Assembly: GCA_903862425.1 (NCBI GenBank)
Contig: CAIOYC010000005.1
Span: forward strand, 1 to 64,000
Direction of reading: 5' to 3'
Source: an uncultured Caulobacterales bacterium
GTDB taxonomy: Bacteria; Pseudomonadota; Alphaproteobacteria; Caulobacterales; Caulobacteraceae
Length of the DNA: 64,000 bases
Part shown: in pieces, positions 63,963 through 64,000 of the stretch
How positions within the stretch are numbered: the first letter of the stretch is position 1
Layout: every line of letters begins with the position of its first letter
Position numbers and translations under genes: made by a program
The notes under the pieces: model-generated
Told to the model about the DNA's origin: nothing
What the model saw: only the letters and a program-made list of their open reading frames with translations
Databases searched by the model: none

Positions 63963-64000
63963 CGATCCGTCTCTGGCTGCAGGTCTCCGGACAGCCGACC

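Overview
The window is GC-rich and densely packed, with many 1-4 nt gene overlaps. It looks like an alphaproteobacterium, probably Caulobacterales. The support is a perfect alphaproteobacterial LexA box (GTTC-N7-GTTC) in front of dinB, plus the style of the regulators, the FixJ-type response regulator and the trifunctional kinase/histidine kinase. The species cannot be fixed from sequence alone. No rRNA, tRNA or CRISPR array was recognised.

Left edge (1-4.9 kb): the 3' end of a conjugative-transfer ATPase (TrbB type), a decayed SRAP-family gene, two divergent IS110-family transposases, and small GFA and GNAT genes. This is a scarred, mobile-element-rich border. Next comes an SOS-controlled pair (5.1-7.2 kb): dinB and a DnaQ-like 3'-5' exonuclease, preceded by a cluster of perfect small stem-loops.

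Centre (7.3-30.1 kb): a large cluster matching the Dpd system, which inserts 7-deazaguanine derivatives into DNA and restricts unmodified DNA. One minus-strand operon runs dpdC - dpdB paralogue - dpdA - dpdB paralogue - queE - queD - queC. It makes preQ0 and places it in DNA. A second minus-strand operon runs dpdF-dpdG-dpdH-dpdI. Convergent to it are a RecB/Cas4-like nuclease-RNase H protein and a 2102-residue protein that joins an SF1 helicase to a DpdJ-like SF2 helicase. dpdD, dpdE, a PLD-type DpdK and folE are not seen, so the restriction module is a variant.

Right part of the island (30.3-44 kb): a GIY-YIG-like protein, a truncated SMC-like ATPase at a recombination junction, a CoiA-like/zinc-ribbon gene pair, and a WGR protein. 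A WYL regulator then faces a six-gene operon: sbcD, sbcC, an unknown gene, SIR2, HerA and a KTSC protein. A near-perfect inverted repeat overlaps the sbcD promoter. SIR2-HerA is a known anti-phage pair; its inclusion in one operon with a Mre11/Rad50-like pair is unusual.

From 44.5 kb the content is accessory metabolism and regulation: a His-rich EamA transporter with a CDF-like protein; LysR and YeiH; a methyltransferase beside a methyltransferase fragment; an AraC regulator; a DUF1275 protein; a three-part cobalt-type nitrile hydratase-like operon with a DUF302 protein and a NiCoT transporter; a chlorite-dismutase-like protein; and a signalling block (histidine kinase, AraC, a winged-helix/receiver hybrid, a FixJ-like regulator and a giant kinase/ATPase/histidine kinase whose 5' end lies near or beyond the window edge).
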